This document shows, in pieces, positions 35,082 to 42,162 of a DNA stretch of 64,000 bases (its first letter is position 1; each line of letters opens with the position of its first letter). The notes beneath the pieces are model-generated. The model searched no databases. It saw nothing but the letters and a program-made list of their open reading frames with translations, and was not told the origin of the DNA. The translations under genes were made by a program, and so were the position numbers. The stretch is from Ruminococcus sp. (GTDB lineage Bacteria; Bacillota; Clostridia; Oscillospirales; Acutalibacteraceae): NCBI GenBank assembly GCA_022768065.1, contig JALELS010000014.1, positions 1 to 64,000 on the forward strand, written 5' to 3'.

Positions 35082-35125
35082 CAAAAACCGAAATGGAGAG
35101 ACTTCCTTACGAAGCCTCTCCCATT
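35082..35125 (-). terminator. Terminator-like hairpin beyond the left att copy
   Basis: AATGG...AGAGA and CTCTCC...ATT pair across a loop, with an inner CTTC/GAAG. On the minus strand it is followed by GGTTTTTG. It lies just outside the tRNA-Gln fragment and is probably the original terminator of that tRNA gene, moved away by the insertion. Confidence 0.55.
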
Positions 35126-35142
35126 GGATGTCTGTTTTCTCG

Positions 35143-35178
35143 TGGCTGGGGAATAGGGATTCGAACCCCAACAAACAG
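35143..35178 (+). repeat. Left att copy (tRNA-Gln 3' fragment)
   Basis: This stretch is identical over 36 bases to 38009-38044 and contains the T arm and acceptor end of tRNA-Gln. Similarity continues a few bases further (GTCAGAG shared after one mismatch). No D arm or anticodon stem follows, so it is not a functional tRNA. Confidence 0.88.
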
Positions 35179-35380
35179 CGTCAGAGGCTCGCAATCTTTT
35201 TTCAAAACCGCCTGTTTAAACCATTTTTCAGACTTTACGTCTCTCAAAAATCTCTCAGAATTTTATTTTTGCTCAGCACAGCAAATTTGTATGAAAAATT
35301 GCGAACCTTACATAAGGGAGGCTTAAGCAACTTATAAAATTTTATATCGCCAATGCTGTAATAATCAAATAATAACTTTT

Positions 35381-35790
35381 CTAAGCTTTTATAAAAATAG
35401 CATTAGTGAATATTTTATTTTCATCTTTGTGAATGCCCTTCATCCCTATAAATTTAAAGTTATTTTGCCATAAAAATTGCTATTTTGTTCTTCGGTTTCT
35501 GTAATTTCAAACCCGAATTTTTCATAAAAATGATACAATCTATTCTTGTGGTCTAAATCAACAGTTGATAAATGACCGTAAATAGTTTTGTATCCGTTTT
35601 CTTTTGCATAAGATATAAGCTTTTGCATCATAAAAGTTCCATATCACTTGCAAAAATCTCTGTCCTTATAATGCCTTATGTCACCGATTAATATTGTATC
35701 ATCCGACTTTATTGTGCATAATATTCTTGCTTTAGGTATTTTGCCTTTATTTGCAACTATTTGTAGTGAACATCCATATGCAGAATCGGC
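35381..35790 (-). pseudogene. GNAT acetyltransferase, broken
   Basis: One frame reads an acetyltransferase core: KARILCTIKSDDTILIGDIR, then the acetyl-CoA loop, then YAKENGYKTIYGHLS and FYEKFGF. A TGA at 35644-35646 sits where the loop should read K-G-Y-G, so one base change likely destroyed it. Near 35470 the frame appears to shift, since a second frame continues with WQNNFKFIGMKGIHKD to a TAG at 35381. The start is also missing. The ORF track lists only the part after the stop. Confidence 0.7.
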
Positions 35791-35817
35791 TTTTTCTTAA
35801 ATAACATAAAACTATCC

Positions 35818-36192
35818 TTATATTGTTTTAATAATATTATAATCGCTAACAGAGTTCTTTTTTGTTACCGCTCTCTCAATATAATATTCCATATTACTGT
35901 TAAATGAGTTCCATTGAACAACTTCAGCATAATTATTTGAAATATTATCCCTCATAATTTTAAATAAAGAAGATGACTGATAATAACTGTATGAGCCATA
36001 ACTATTAGGCAATATTACAAACAGCAGCGCATTACTATAACTTATTCTTCCATTACGACTTTGATTGCGTAAAGAATATGATATTTCCCAAGGAATCCAT
36101 TGATCTTCGTCATATCTATATGTTTCTCTCATATTAGGTGATATTAAAACTATGGCTTTGGAATTTTGAAATTTGCTGTCTCTTAAAATCTC
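35818..36192 (-). pseudogene. TIR-like (MTH538/DUF1863-type) protein, 5'-truncated
   Basis: The frame reads SKAIVLISPNMRET, then DQWIPWEISYSLRNQSRNGR, then ALLFVILPNSYGSYSYY. This is the pattern of MTH538-type TIR-like domains, a group that includes ThsB sensors of Thoeris anti-phage systems. The open frame extends upstream of the annotated ATG through the LISP strand to a TGA at 36193-36195. The first beta strand and its DxxxD-like region are lost. No ThsA-like NADase gene is nearby. The remnant is probably non-functional. Confidence 0.65.
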
Positions 36193-36228
36193 TCAAAGAC
36201 TCTCACAATATTTTGAAACAAAGAAAAA

Positions 36229-37017
36229 GTGCCCGAATATTGCCGTAAAAAGCAGTATTCAGGCATAAAAAAACAACCTCGGAACACGAATGTTCCGAGG
36301 TTTTGTCTAATCACCATAAAACAGATTTTTTGTTTATTTTCAATAGGAATACGAACCTTATATAACCTAAAATTACTAAAATCGTCACAAGAACTCATCA
36401 AAACCAATGTGGCAAAGGACATAGTCCTGCCGACTGTGCACGAAAACAAGCATAGACCAATCACTGATGACGAACGCCGAATGACACTTGAAACCATACC
36501 AAAATACTATGCAGGAACAATGGTGCTTACAATGTTATGCTGCGGACTTCGACCTATAGAAATCCGAAGAATGAAGTGGGATTGGATAGATTTTGAAAAC
36601 GCAATTCTGACTGTCGGCAAATCCAAAACGGAAGCAGGAACAGGACGAAAGATACCGATTCCGCCACAATTAACAAAAGTCTTGTGTGAACATAAGGCTA
36701 AAAACTTAAACGGACAATATGTATTTGTGAGATGTAAGAATCCAAGTCTACCTATGGATGAAAACGTCTTTTATCACGTATGGCATAACTTCAAACGAGA
36801 AATGGACATTGCTAACGGTGCTACTGTATACAGAAATCAAATCACAAAAAGCACTCTTGCACCCGACTTTGAGCCATATTTATTAAGACACACATTCTGC
36901 ACAAACTGCCAAGCAGCAGGTTTACCAATCAATGTTGCCAAGGATCTTATGGGACATTCGGACATATCCGTAACTGCAAAAATCTATACTCATATGGTTG
37001 ACGAGGTGTTTAAATAA
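36229..37017 (+). pseudogene. Tyrosine integrase, N-terminally truncated
   Basis: The catalytic domain of a phage/ICE-type tyrosine recombinase is clear from about residue 65 on: Arg in CCGLRPIEIRRMKW, Lys in SKTEAGTGRKIPIP, LLRHTFCTNCQAAG, His in LMGHSD and nucleophile Tyr in YTHMVDEVF. The N-terminal arm-binding and core-binding domains are absent. The first 60 or so track residues run through a terminator hairpin and are not integrase-like. It probably cannot recombine on its own. It is the source of the tRNA-Gln att arrangement. Confidence 0.8.
36275..36304. terminator. Strong hairpin before the integrase remnant
   Basis: AACCTCGGAACA and TGTTCCGAGGTT form a 12-base perfect stem with a CGAA tetraloop, flanked by A-run and T-run. 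It lies inside the first part of the ORF-track integrase frame, which argues that this part is not coding. Confidence 0.85.
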
Positions 37018-37109
37018 AATCGGCACCGCCTCGCAGGGTTCACAGAAAACAAATTTAAGACAGCATAAGCTTCAAACTATTCTACCTCATAATTTAAGGG
37101 TAAATTAAT

Positions 37110-37150
37110 AAAGGCAACTGATAAAATTTGAAATATCGGTTGCCTTTGTT
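37110..37150 (+). terminator. Terminator after the integrase remnant
   Basis: AAAGGCAACTGATA pairs with TATCGGTTGCCTTT (14 pairs, one wobble) around a ten-base loop, followed by GTTTG. It lies about 90 bases after the integrase stop. Confidence 0.7.
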
Positions 37151-37214
37151 TGTAATATAAGATTTTTATTATTGCAATCTTTTACGATAATTGTATAATA
37201 TAAATGGTGATGAT

Positions 37215-37763
37215 ATGGGGAAAAAAGAAAATAGGAACAAAGAAAAAAAGATAATATTTTCTGAAGAAATTGATGGTTTAATCAATGGACTTGCATTAGG
37301 ACTTGCATTTGTAATAATAGGACTAATTTTGACATTCAAATCTGATTACTTTGGAAATAATGTTGCAAATACTATTGTGCAATGGTGCTTTATTATAATC
37401 GGATCACTTGGATTAGCAACCGAAATACCAAAATTATTAAAAAAGAATGGTATCCAAGGAACTGATGATTTGTTATTAGGTAGTATCTTTTTTGGAGCAT
37501 GGCTAATTCTATATTTATCGTTCAGCAAAACATGGGTAAATATATTATCTTTTTTTCTGCTTTTATTTGGGCTGTATGCATTAATTAAAGGAATAGCTGA
37601 AGTTTTTTATTCCTTAATATCCAGTTCTAAAAAAGGTTCTAAAACAAACAAAATATCAATAAAAAAACTATTAACCAATATGATATTATTATTGACGCAA
37701 CTCGCTGGTTTTGCTTTAGTTATTGTTCAGATTATAAAAGCGGTACAAGAATTGAATATGTAG
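37215..37763 (+). CDS. Unknown membrane protein of the tRNA-Gln element
   Basis: The 182-residue protein has a charged start (MGKKENRNKEKK) and then about four or five hydrophobic segments: LALGLAFVIIGLILTF, CFIIIGSLGLA, FGAWLILYLSF and ILLLTQLAGFALVIVQII among them. No family is recognised. AT-rich codons and its place between integrase and att mark it as cargo. The ATG at 37215 follows GGTGAT; the track starts eight codons earlier without a ribosome site. Its own terminator follows at 37768. Confidence 0.65.
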   Translation: MGKKENRNKEKKIIFSEEIDGLINGLALGLAFVIIGLILTFKSDYFGNNVANTIVQWCFIIIGSLGLATEIPKLLKKNGIQGTDDLLLGSIFFGAWLILYLSFSKTWVNILSFFLLLFGLYALIKGIAEVFYSLISSSKKGSKTNKISIKKLLTNMILLLTQLAGFALVIVQIIKAVQELNM

Positions 37764-37767
37764 AATA

Positions 37768-37800
37768 AAAAATGCGAAGTATAACATTTCGTATTTTTTA
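37768..37800 (+). terminator. Terminator of the membrane protein gene
   Basis: AAAATGCGAA and TTTCGTATTTT pair around a short loop and are followed by a T-rich run, right after the stop codon. The 37801-37970 stretch beyond it shows no gene. Confidence 0.7.
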
Positions 37801-37970
37801 TTTAACCCAGCAATGTCTGTTACGTGTCTGCTTTCAAATTGACAATAATGGGCTGTTTTGTGCAATTTGGTTTGCAAATTAGTGGCACATAGGTATCACA
37901 CAAGTGTCTCATTCCAGATTAAAAGGAAATAAAAAAGCACTTGAAAAGGTGCAAAAATGTGCCAAACGGC

Positions 37971-38004
37971 AAAAAATAATGGACAGTTCGTGATGAACTG
38001 TCCA
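37971..38004 (-). terminator. Terminator of tRNA-Gln supplied by the element
   Basis: TGGACAGTTC and GAACTGTCCA form a perfect ten-base stem with a GTGAT loop. On the minus strand ATTATTTTTTG follows. It stands five bases past the tRNA CCA end. Confidence 0.85.
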
Positions 38005-38008
38005 AATT

Positions 38009-38082
38009 TGGCTGGGGAATAGGGATTCGAACCCCAACAAACAGAGTCAGAGTCTGTCGTGCTACCGTTACACAATTCCCCA
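38009..38082 (-). tRNA. tRNA-Gln (anticodon CTG)
   Basis: On the minus strand the acceptor stem is TGGGGAA with TTCCCCA. The anticodon stem ACAGA/TCTGT carries loop CTCTGAC, giving anticodon CTG (reads CAG). The T arm is TTGGGGTTCGAATCCC, and G plus CCA are encoded. The 74-base gene is complete. Its 3' half is also the right att copy of the integrated element (38009-38044). Confidence 0.95.
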
Positions 38083-38243
38083 ATAGCAACAACGTCTTTT
38101 ACGTTGCGAATGATATTATACTATGAGGTACAGACAAAGTCAACATTTTTTTACGGTAATTTTAAAAAAGGTTGATTGTCCGAATTTCAACATCAAACGG
38201 CAGACTTACAAACGAATGCACAGAGACAGCGTTTAAACATCTT

Positions 38244-38291
38244 AAAAACAGGCGGTTAACCGCTATCAAGGCAAAGTTTTACTTAACCGCC
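38244..38291 (-). terminator. Hairpin overlapping the end of a 57-residue ORF
   Basis: GGCGGTTAA (38251-38259) and TTAACCGCC (38283-38291) are a perfect nine-base pair. On the minus strand TGTTTTTAAG follows. The upstream arm includes the last codons and stop of the small gene, so transcription ends very close to the stop. Confidence 0.7.
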
Positions 38292-38452
38292 GTCGAAAAC
38301 TCCCTTTTCGGCTCTTCATTAGTTGAATGTGCAAGCGCAAAATCCTCCTGCTCGATATTTTGGCAGCGCGAGAACAAATCATCGTAGGCTGTAATATCCG
38401 TGGGGGGCTTTTTTGTTTTTGAGAAAATTTTTGCAATCGGTAATTTATTCAT
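38279..38452 (-). CDS. Small protein of 57 residues, function unknown
   Basis: This frame is below the ORF-track cutoff. It starts MNKLPIAKIFSKTKKPP and ends EEPKREFSTAVK. AGGTGGGG sits just before the ATG, one of the stronger ribosome sites here, and a terminator overlaps the stop. The protein is soluble, with a basic first part and an acidic middle. No family is recognised. The plus-strand ORF at 38172-38387 over the same place is a shadow. Confidence 0.6.
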   Translation of the reverse strand: MNKLPIAKIFSKTKKPPTDITAYDDLFSRCQNIEQEDFALAHSTNEEPKREFSTAVK

Positions 38453-38464
38453 TGTTACCCCACC

Positions 38465-38501
38465 TAAAAATATAAAAGGACCGCCTCAAACGAGACAGTC
38501 C
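38465..38501 (-). terminator. Terminator of the 75-residue membrane protein gene
   Basis: GGACTGTCTC and GAGGCGGTCC pair on the minus strand (two wobbles) with a four-base loop, then TTTTATATTTTT. It separates this gene from the 57-residue ORF downstream. Confidence 0.75.
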
Positions 38502-38532
38502 ATGACTTCTTACACACACCCGATTGCGTACC

Positions 38533-38760
38533 TTATTTTTTAAATCCCTGATTATCCTGCCACCAATCATATTCATCCCATTTATCTTCTATGGATGAAT
38601 TGTCCGATTTGCTTGACCCTGCCCAAAGCCCTATTATCTTAACCACGAGCCATATTACACCTACAACAACGACTATAGGCTTTAACAGCCATACATAGTC
38701 GGGAAACCAAGTGCAAAAAGCTAAAACCAAAACAAATGCGAAAATAAAAAATCCTATCAT
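38533..38760 (-). CDS. Small two-helix membrane protein
   Basis: The 75-residue protein has two hydrophobic segments (MIGFFIFAFVLVLAFCTWF and PIVVVVGVIWLVVKIIGLW) and an acidic, Trp-rich tail (DKWDEYDWWQDN). No known family. GAGGAG is perfectly placed before the ATG at 38760, so the 17 residues added by the track are rejected. A possible 16-codon ORF lies 16 bases upstream. Confidence 0.65.
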   Translation of the reverse strand: MIGFFIFAFVLVLAFCTWFPDYVWLLKPIVVVVGVIWLVVKIIGLWAGSSKSDNSSIEDKWDEYDWWQDNQGFKK

Positions 38761-38776
38761 TTTATACTCCTCGCTC

Positions 38777-38827
38777 TTATCTGAGCTTCCACTCGGCATA
38801 ATCCTTTGCATTTTTAAATGTTTGCAT
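38777..38827 (-). CDS. Possible 16-residue leader ORF
   Basis: AAGGGGG, eight bases, then ATG opens the frame MQTFKNAKDYAEWKLR and a TAA. It ends 16 bases before the membrane protein's ATG. On the minus strand TTGCAT and TACACT with 16-base spacing lie upstream and could be the promoter. It may be a leader peptide or a real microprotein. Support is the ribosome site only. Confidence 0.35.
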   Translation of the reverse strand: MQTFKNAKDYAEWKLR

Positions 38828-38988
38828 ATCGTATACCCCCTTGCTTGCTATATTCAGTGTAGCACAAGCAAATAAAAATGCAAGAGGGTTTATGTAAAAT
38901 ATACGTTTTTCGATTGTGATTAAGGCGCCGATTTAGTCCGCCGCAACTGACGCAATCCCCACGGATAAACAATTATTGCGGCAAAATA

Positions 38989-40446
38989 TTACGAATTGCC
39001 CTTTATATTCGGGTGATAAAGTTTAGCCATACCGCCGGTGCTTGTTTCGCGGTATTTGGCGGAGAGATCTCTGCCTGTTTCATACATTGTTTCTATTATG
39101 AGGTCAAGCGAGATTTTTCGCGTTGCTGTAAGGAAATTGGCAAGGTTAATGGCATTTATGGAACGCATTGCGGCTACGGCGTTTCGCTCTATACACGGAA
39201 TCTGTACAAGGCCGTATATCGGGTCGCACGTAAGTCCCAAATGATGCTCTATTGCGTTTTCGGCGGCGTACTCTATCTGCTCAAGGCTCATTCCGAAAAG
39301 CTCGCCGAGAGCCGCCGCGGTCATGGCGCACGCCGTTCCGATTTCTGCCTGACAGCCGCACTCAGCACCGCTTATCGACGCATTTGTTTTTACCAAAAGC
39401 CCAATAATCGCCGCCGTAGCGAGCGCTTTTTCTATTTCTCTGTCGCTGTAACCACGCTTTTTTTGGAAGTACAGCATTACGGCAGGCAATACTCCGCTTG
39501 CACCGCACGTGGGCGCGGTAACTATGCGGCCGCCTGCGGCATTTTGCTCGCCCACGGCATAGGCATACGCGCAAACTATGCGGTTTTCGCGAGTTTCGGG
39601 AGATTCGTCGATATGGTTCTGCCTGAATAAAAATCCCGCTTTTCTCGATACGCCGAGTCCGCCGGGAAGAATCCCCTCTGTATTCAGTCCCTCTTTTACG
39701 CAGTCACGCATACAATCCCAGACTTCGCCGAGGAAATCCCGTATATCGCTCCCCTCGGTCTTTTCGACATACTCCCATATACGCATATCGTTTTTACGGC
39801 AATGGTCCGCAATATCCTTAAATGTGCTGAATTCATATATCGGCTTGCTCTCAGCCATTTTCATACCCTTTATCGTAACCTCGCCGCCGCCTATACTGCA
39901 GGCAAGCATACTGTCGCAGAGTTTTTCATTCTTATAGGCAAAAAGCTCCATGGTATTCGGGTGCGGAAGGTCTGTTTTGGCAAAATCAAATTCAACGGTT
40001 GTGTCAATCGGAGACAATGTTTCTTTGACTATGCGGTCGGTGCCGTGCCCCCTGCCCGTTAAGGCGAGAGAGCCGTATAAAATCACCTTGATTTTATCGG
40101 CGTCGGGATTTTTCGCTTTGAAAATGCGGCAGATTTTTTCCGGCCCCATAGTATGCGAGCTTGAGGGTCCCCTGCCTATTTTATACATCTGCCTTATTGA
40201 CTGAAGCCCCTTTGACGGCTCTTTTTCCGTTTTCTGTGCACCTGTGCCGAATGCGAAATCATCAAGAGACAGATGGAACGCGCTGCAAAGATTGCATATC
40301 GCGTCAAACGACGGCGTTGTCTCTCCCTTTTCCCAATTTGAAAGAGTATTCACGCTGACGCCGAGAATATCCGCCAAAGCGGTTTTGGTTATGCCGTGCT
40401 GTTTTTGCAAAGCCGCTATTTTTTTGCCGAAAGAACGATTTTCCAT
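38989..40446 (-). CDS. sdaA: L-serine ammonia-lyase (Fe-S) with N-terminal helix-turn-helix domain
   Basis: The enzyme deaminates L-serine to pyruvate using a [4Fe-4S] cluster. Residues 1-60 are an XRE/Cro-type helix-turn-helix ([35 protein letters not shown]). A single chain with beta and alpha parts follows: [10 protein letters not shown], then [22 protein letters not shown] and [14 protein letters not shown], which supply the cluster cysteines. The chain is 485 residues, about 30 longer than E. coli SdaA because of the fusion. GGGAGTGG precedes the ATG at 40446. The fused domain may make it self-regulating. Confidence 0.92.
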   Translation of the reverse strand: MENRSFGKKIAALQKQHGITKTALADILGVSVNTLSNWEKGETTPSFDAICNLCSAFHLSLDDFAFGTGAQKTEKEPSKGLQSIRQMYKIGRGPSSSHTMGPEKICRIFKAKNPDADKIKVILYGSLALTGRGHGTDRIVKETLSPIDTTVEFDFAKTDLPHPNTMELFAYKNEKLCDSMLACSIGGGEVTIKGMKMAESKPIYEFSTFKDIADHCRKNDMRIWEYVEKTEGSDIRDFLGEVWDCMRDCVKEGLNTEGILPGGLGVSRKAGFLFRQNHIDESPETRENRIVCAYAYAVGEQNAAGGRIVTAPTCGASGVLPAVMLYFQKKRGYSDREIEKALATAAIIGLLVKTNASISGAECGCQAEIGTACAMTAAALGELFGMSLEQIEYAAENAIEHHLGLTCDPIYGLVQIPCIERNAVAAMRSINAINLANFLTATRKISLDLIIETMYETGRDLSAKYRETSTGGMAKLYHPNIKGNS

Positions 40447-40473
40447 TTTACCACTCCCAAACATTTAATTCGG

Positions 40474-41997
40474 TTAACCCAATATTGAAAAATTGCTGTA
40501 CCGTTCGTTTTCAAACACGGTAAAAGCGCCTACCAAAGCCGAAACGAACAAAACAAGAGTAAAAATAATATAAGATATAAATTTAAGCGTCTTTTGATTA
40601 TCGGGCACAGCCGAATAGAGATTTATAATTATGAGCGTTCCGAAAAGCACGGTGACAAACGCTATATCGGCGAGATACCGTATATTGACCCCACCCAGGC
40701 ACATATCGAGGAAAGCCACCGCAACGGGCATAATTACGCCGAGCAAAAACGTGGCTCTCTTCCAAAATTCCGTCTTTTTTGTAAGAACACACGGTACCCC
40801 GAAAATACCGACTGACGCCGGAAGATTAAACATACCCATGGTCCGTGTAAAATAAATATACTTTTTATAACCGCCGGCATACACATCCGCGCTGAGATGA
40901 AAAAACGGAAATTCGGTTTTAAAGTCGGGCATTTGCAGAAAGTAGTGATAAATCGCAGGCAAAAACAGAGCCGGGGTCACGGCATATTTTGAAACGTCGG
41001 CAACTGTCAGCTGATATGCCGAACCGAAGTCGAATACCGACGAAAAGCGCGCATAATTATACCACATTTGAAATGCCGCTCCGATTAAAACCGGTAAGGC
41101 AAAAGACAGCACGGATAATATTTTCACTTTCGCTTTTAAATCCTTACGGCAAAGAACATTTAAATAAAGCGGCACCATAATAACGGACATAAGAGCCATA
41201 TTGGGTCTTGACATAACCGTAAGCACCAAAGAAATGCCTGCCAAAAAGAACTCAAGGCATTTTGCCGCCGTTTTTTTCTTACCGTAAGCCGCAAGCGAAA
41301 ACATCATAAACAGTGATAAAAAGCAAACTCCGCTAATCACCGCCGTATAATACATATCGGCGCTCACTAAAAGCATAAACAAAAGGCTGCCCGTCTCTAC
41401 CGCGGCAAATCCGAAAAACACGAGAACCTTATTTGGATTTTTACAGAATATTTTGACCGCCTTTAAATATGTAACCGCAACAGCAGTTACAGCCGCCGTA
41501 AACAGTATAAAGCACACTGTAGCTGCCGACGGCACCTTTCCGGTTATAAAGTAATACGGATAATAAACCGTTATAATAGGCGCTATTCCGAAATAAGAAT
41601 AATATTTGCCGCCGTACAGCGCTCTGTCCCACAGATAGCTAATACCCGTTCTGCTTGCTCGGTCATAGGGGTTTGAAAGCGCCAAAAGCTCCTGCGGCGG
41701 TTCTATATCAATATAAAGTTGATGCTTTAAAAAGGCGTCAAATTGCTGTTCGTAAGCGTTTTTATTGTAGAGCCTGTCAAATGGGTACACCGCGGCGGGT
41801 TTGAAAATGCCGACAAATATGGAAACTCCGAACAGAATACACAACAGCCAAAAAAGTGCAAAGGTGATGTTTGTACCCTTTTTGTTTCGGTCGAGTACGC
41901 ACGTGTGAAGACGCGCCTTGCCGCTGAACACATAAAACAACGCAAGGCTCAACACCTCTACCGTGATAAATCCCGAAAAGCTCATTTGACTATGCAC
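40474..41997 (-). CDS. Polytopic membrane protein, GT-C glycosyltransferase-like
   Basis: A 507-residue protein with about eleven hydrophobic segments and a large first loop (YPFDRLYNKNAYEQQFDAFLKHQLYIDIEPP). A later GGVNIRYLADIAF motif is also seen. The topology and size resemble GT-C glycosyltransferases that use lipid-linked sugars, but I cannot point to a sure catalytic Asp/Glu pair. The first loop motif recurs in uncharacterised Clostridia proteins. It ends 28 bases before sdaA on the same strand. Confidence 0.6.
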   Translation of the reverse strand: MHSQMSFSGFITVEVLSLALFYVFSGKARLHTCVLDRNKKGTNITFALFWLLCILFGVSIFVGIFKPAAVYPFDRLYNKNAYEQQFDAFLKHQLYIDIEPPQELLALSNPYDRASRTGISYLWDRALYGGKYYSYFGIAPIITVYYPYYFITGKVPSAATVCFILFTAAVTAVAVTYLKAVKIFCKNPNKVLVFFGFAAVETGSLLFMLLVSADMYYTAVISGVCFLSLFMMFSLAAYGKKKTAAKCLEFFLAGISLVLTVMSRPNMALMSVIMVPLYLNVLCRKDLKAKVKILSVLSFALPVLIGAAFQMWYNYARFSSVFDFGSAYQLTVADVSKYAVTPALFLPAIYHYFLQMPDFKTEFPFFHLSADVYAGGYKKYIYFTRTMGMFNLPASVGIFGVPCVLTKKTEFWKRATFLLGVIMPVAVAFLDMCLGGVNIRYLADIAFVTVLFGTLIIINLYSAVPDNQKTLKFISYIIFTLVLFVSALVGAFTVFENERYSNFSILG

Positions 41998-42104
41998 TCC
42001 CGTTTTGGCTCATACTTTCTCAAAAGCACTTTTAATATTGTTATTGTAACATATCGAAACGAAAAATAAAACAGTAAAAAAGCTTTAAGCACGGCAATAT
42101 TTAA

Positions 42105-42133
42105 TTGCACAAGATAAGCTATTATGATACAAT
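42105..42133 (+). promoter_or_regulatory. Promoter of pncB
   Basis: TTGCAC (42105-42110) and TACAAT (42128-42133) are spaced by 17 bases, about 30 bases before the coding start. It drives pncB and probably ppa and capA, which follow closely on the same strand. Confidence 0.7.
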
Positions 42134-42162
42134 ATTTATAACTTATATGAGAGGTGATTATT

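Larger units (their letters stand above)
35143..38044. mobile_element. Decayed integrative element at tRNA-Gln
   Basis: Exact 36-base direct repeats at 35143-35178 and 38009-38044 bound this 2.9-kb, AT-rich segment. The right copy is the 3' half of an intact tRNA-Gln gene including its CCA. The left copy is a lone tRNA fragment. This is the classic att layout of a tyrosine-recombinase element inserted at a tRNA 3' end. Inside are an integrase fragment, broken acetyltransferase and TIR genes, and one intact membrane protein. Positions 35179-35380 show no gene. Confidence 0.85.

Noticed and set aside
35143-35215. Second tRNA-Gln gene
   Set aside because: Only the acceptor 3' side and T arm match; the anticodon and D arms cannot be built, so it is an att copy, not a gene.
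35093-35337. Two short plus-strand ORFs over the left att copy
   Set aside because: They read through the tRNA fragment and a hairpin, with no ribosome site; similar text (GNRDSNPNKQRQ) is a known false ORF from tRNA genes.
36229-36342. Start of the ORF-track integrase frame
   Set aside because: This part runs through a perfect terminator hairpin and reads as non-integrase sequence, so the frame is open by chance before the real integrase remnant.
38172-38387. Plus-strand 71-residue ORF
   Set aside because: It overlaps the minus-strand 57-residue ORF, which has a strong ribosome site and terminator; this frame has neither.
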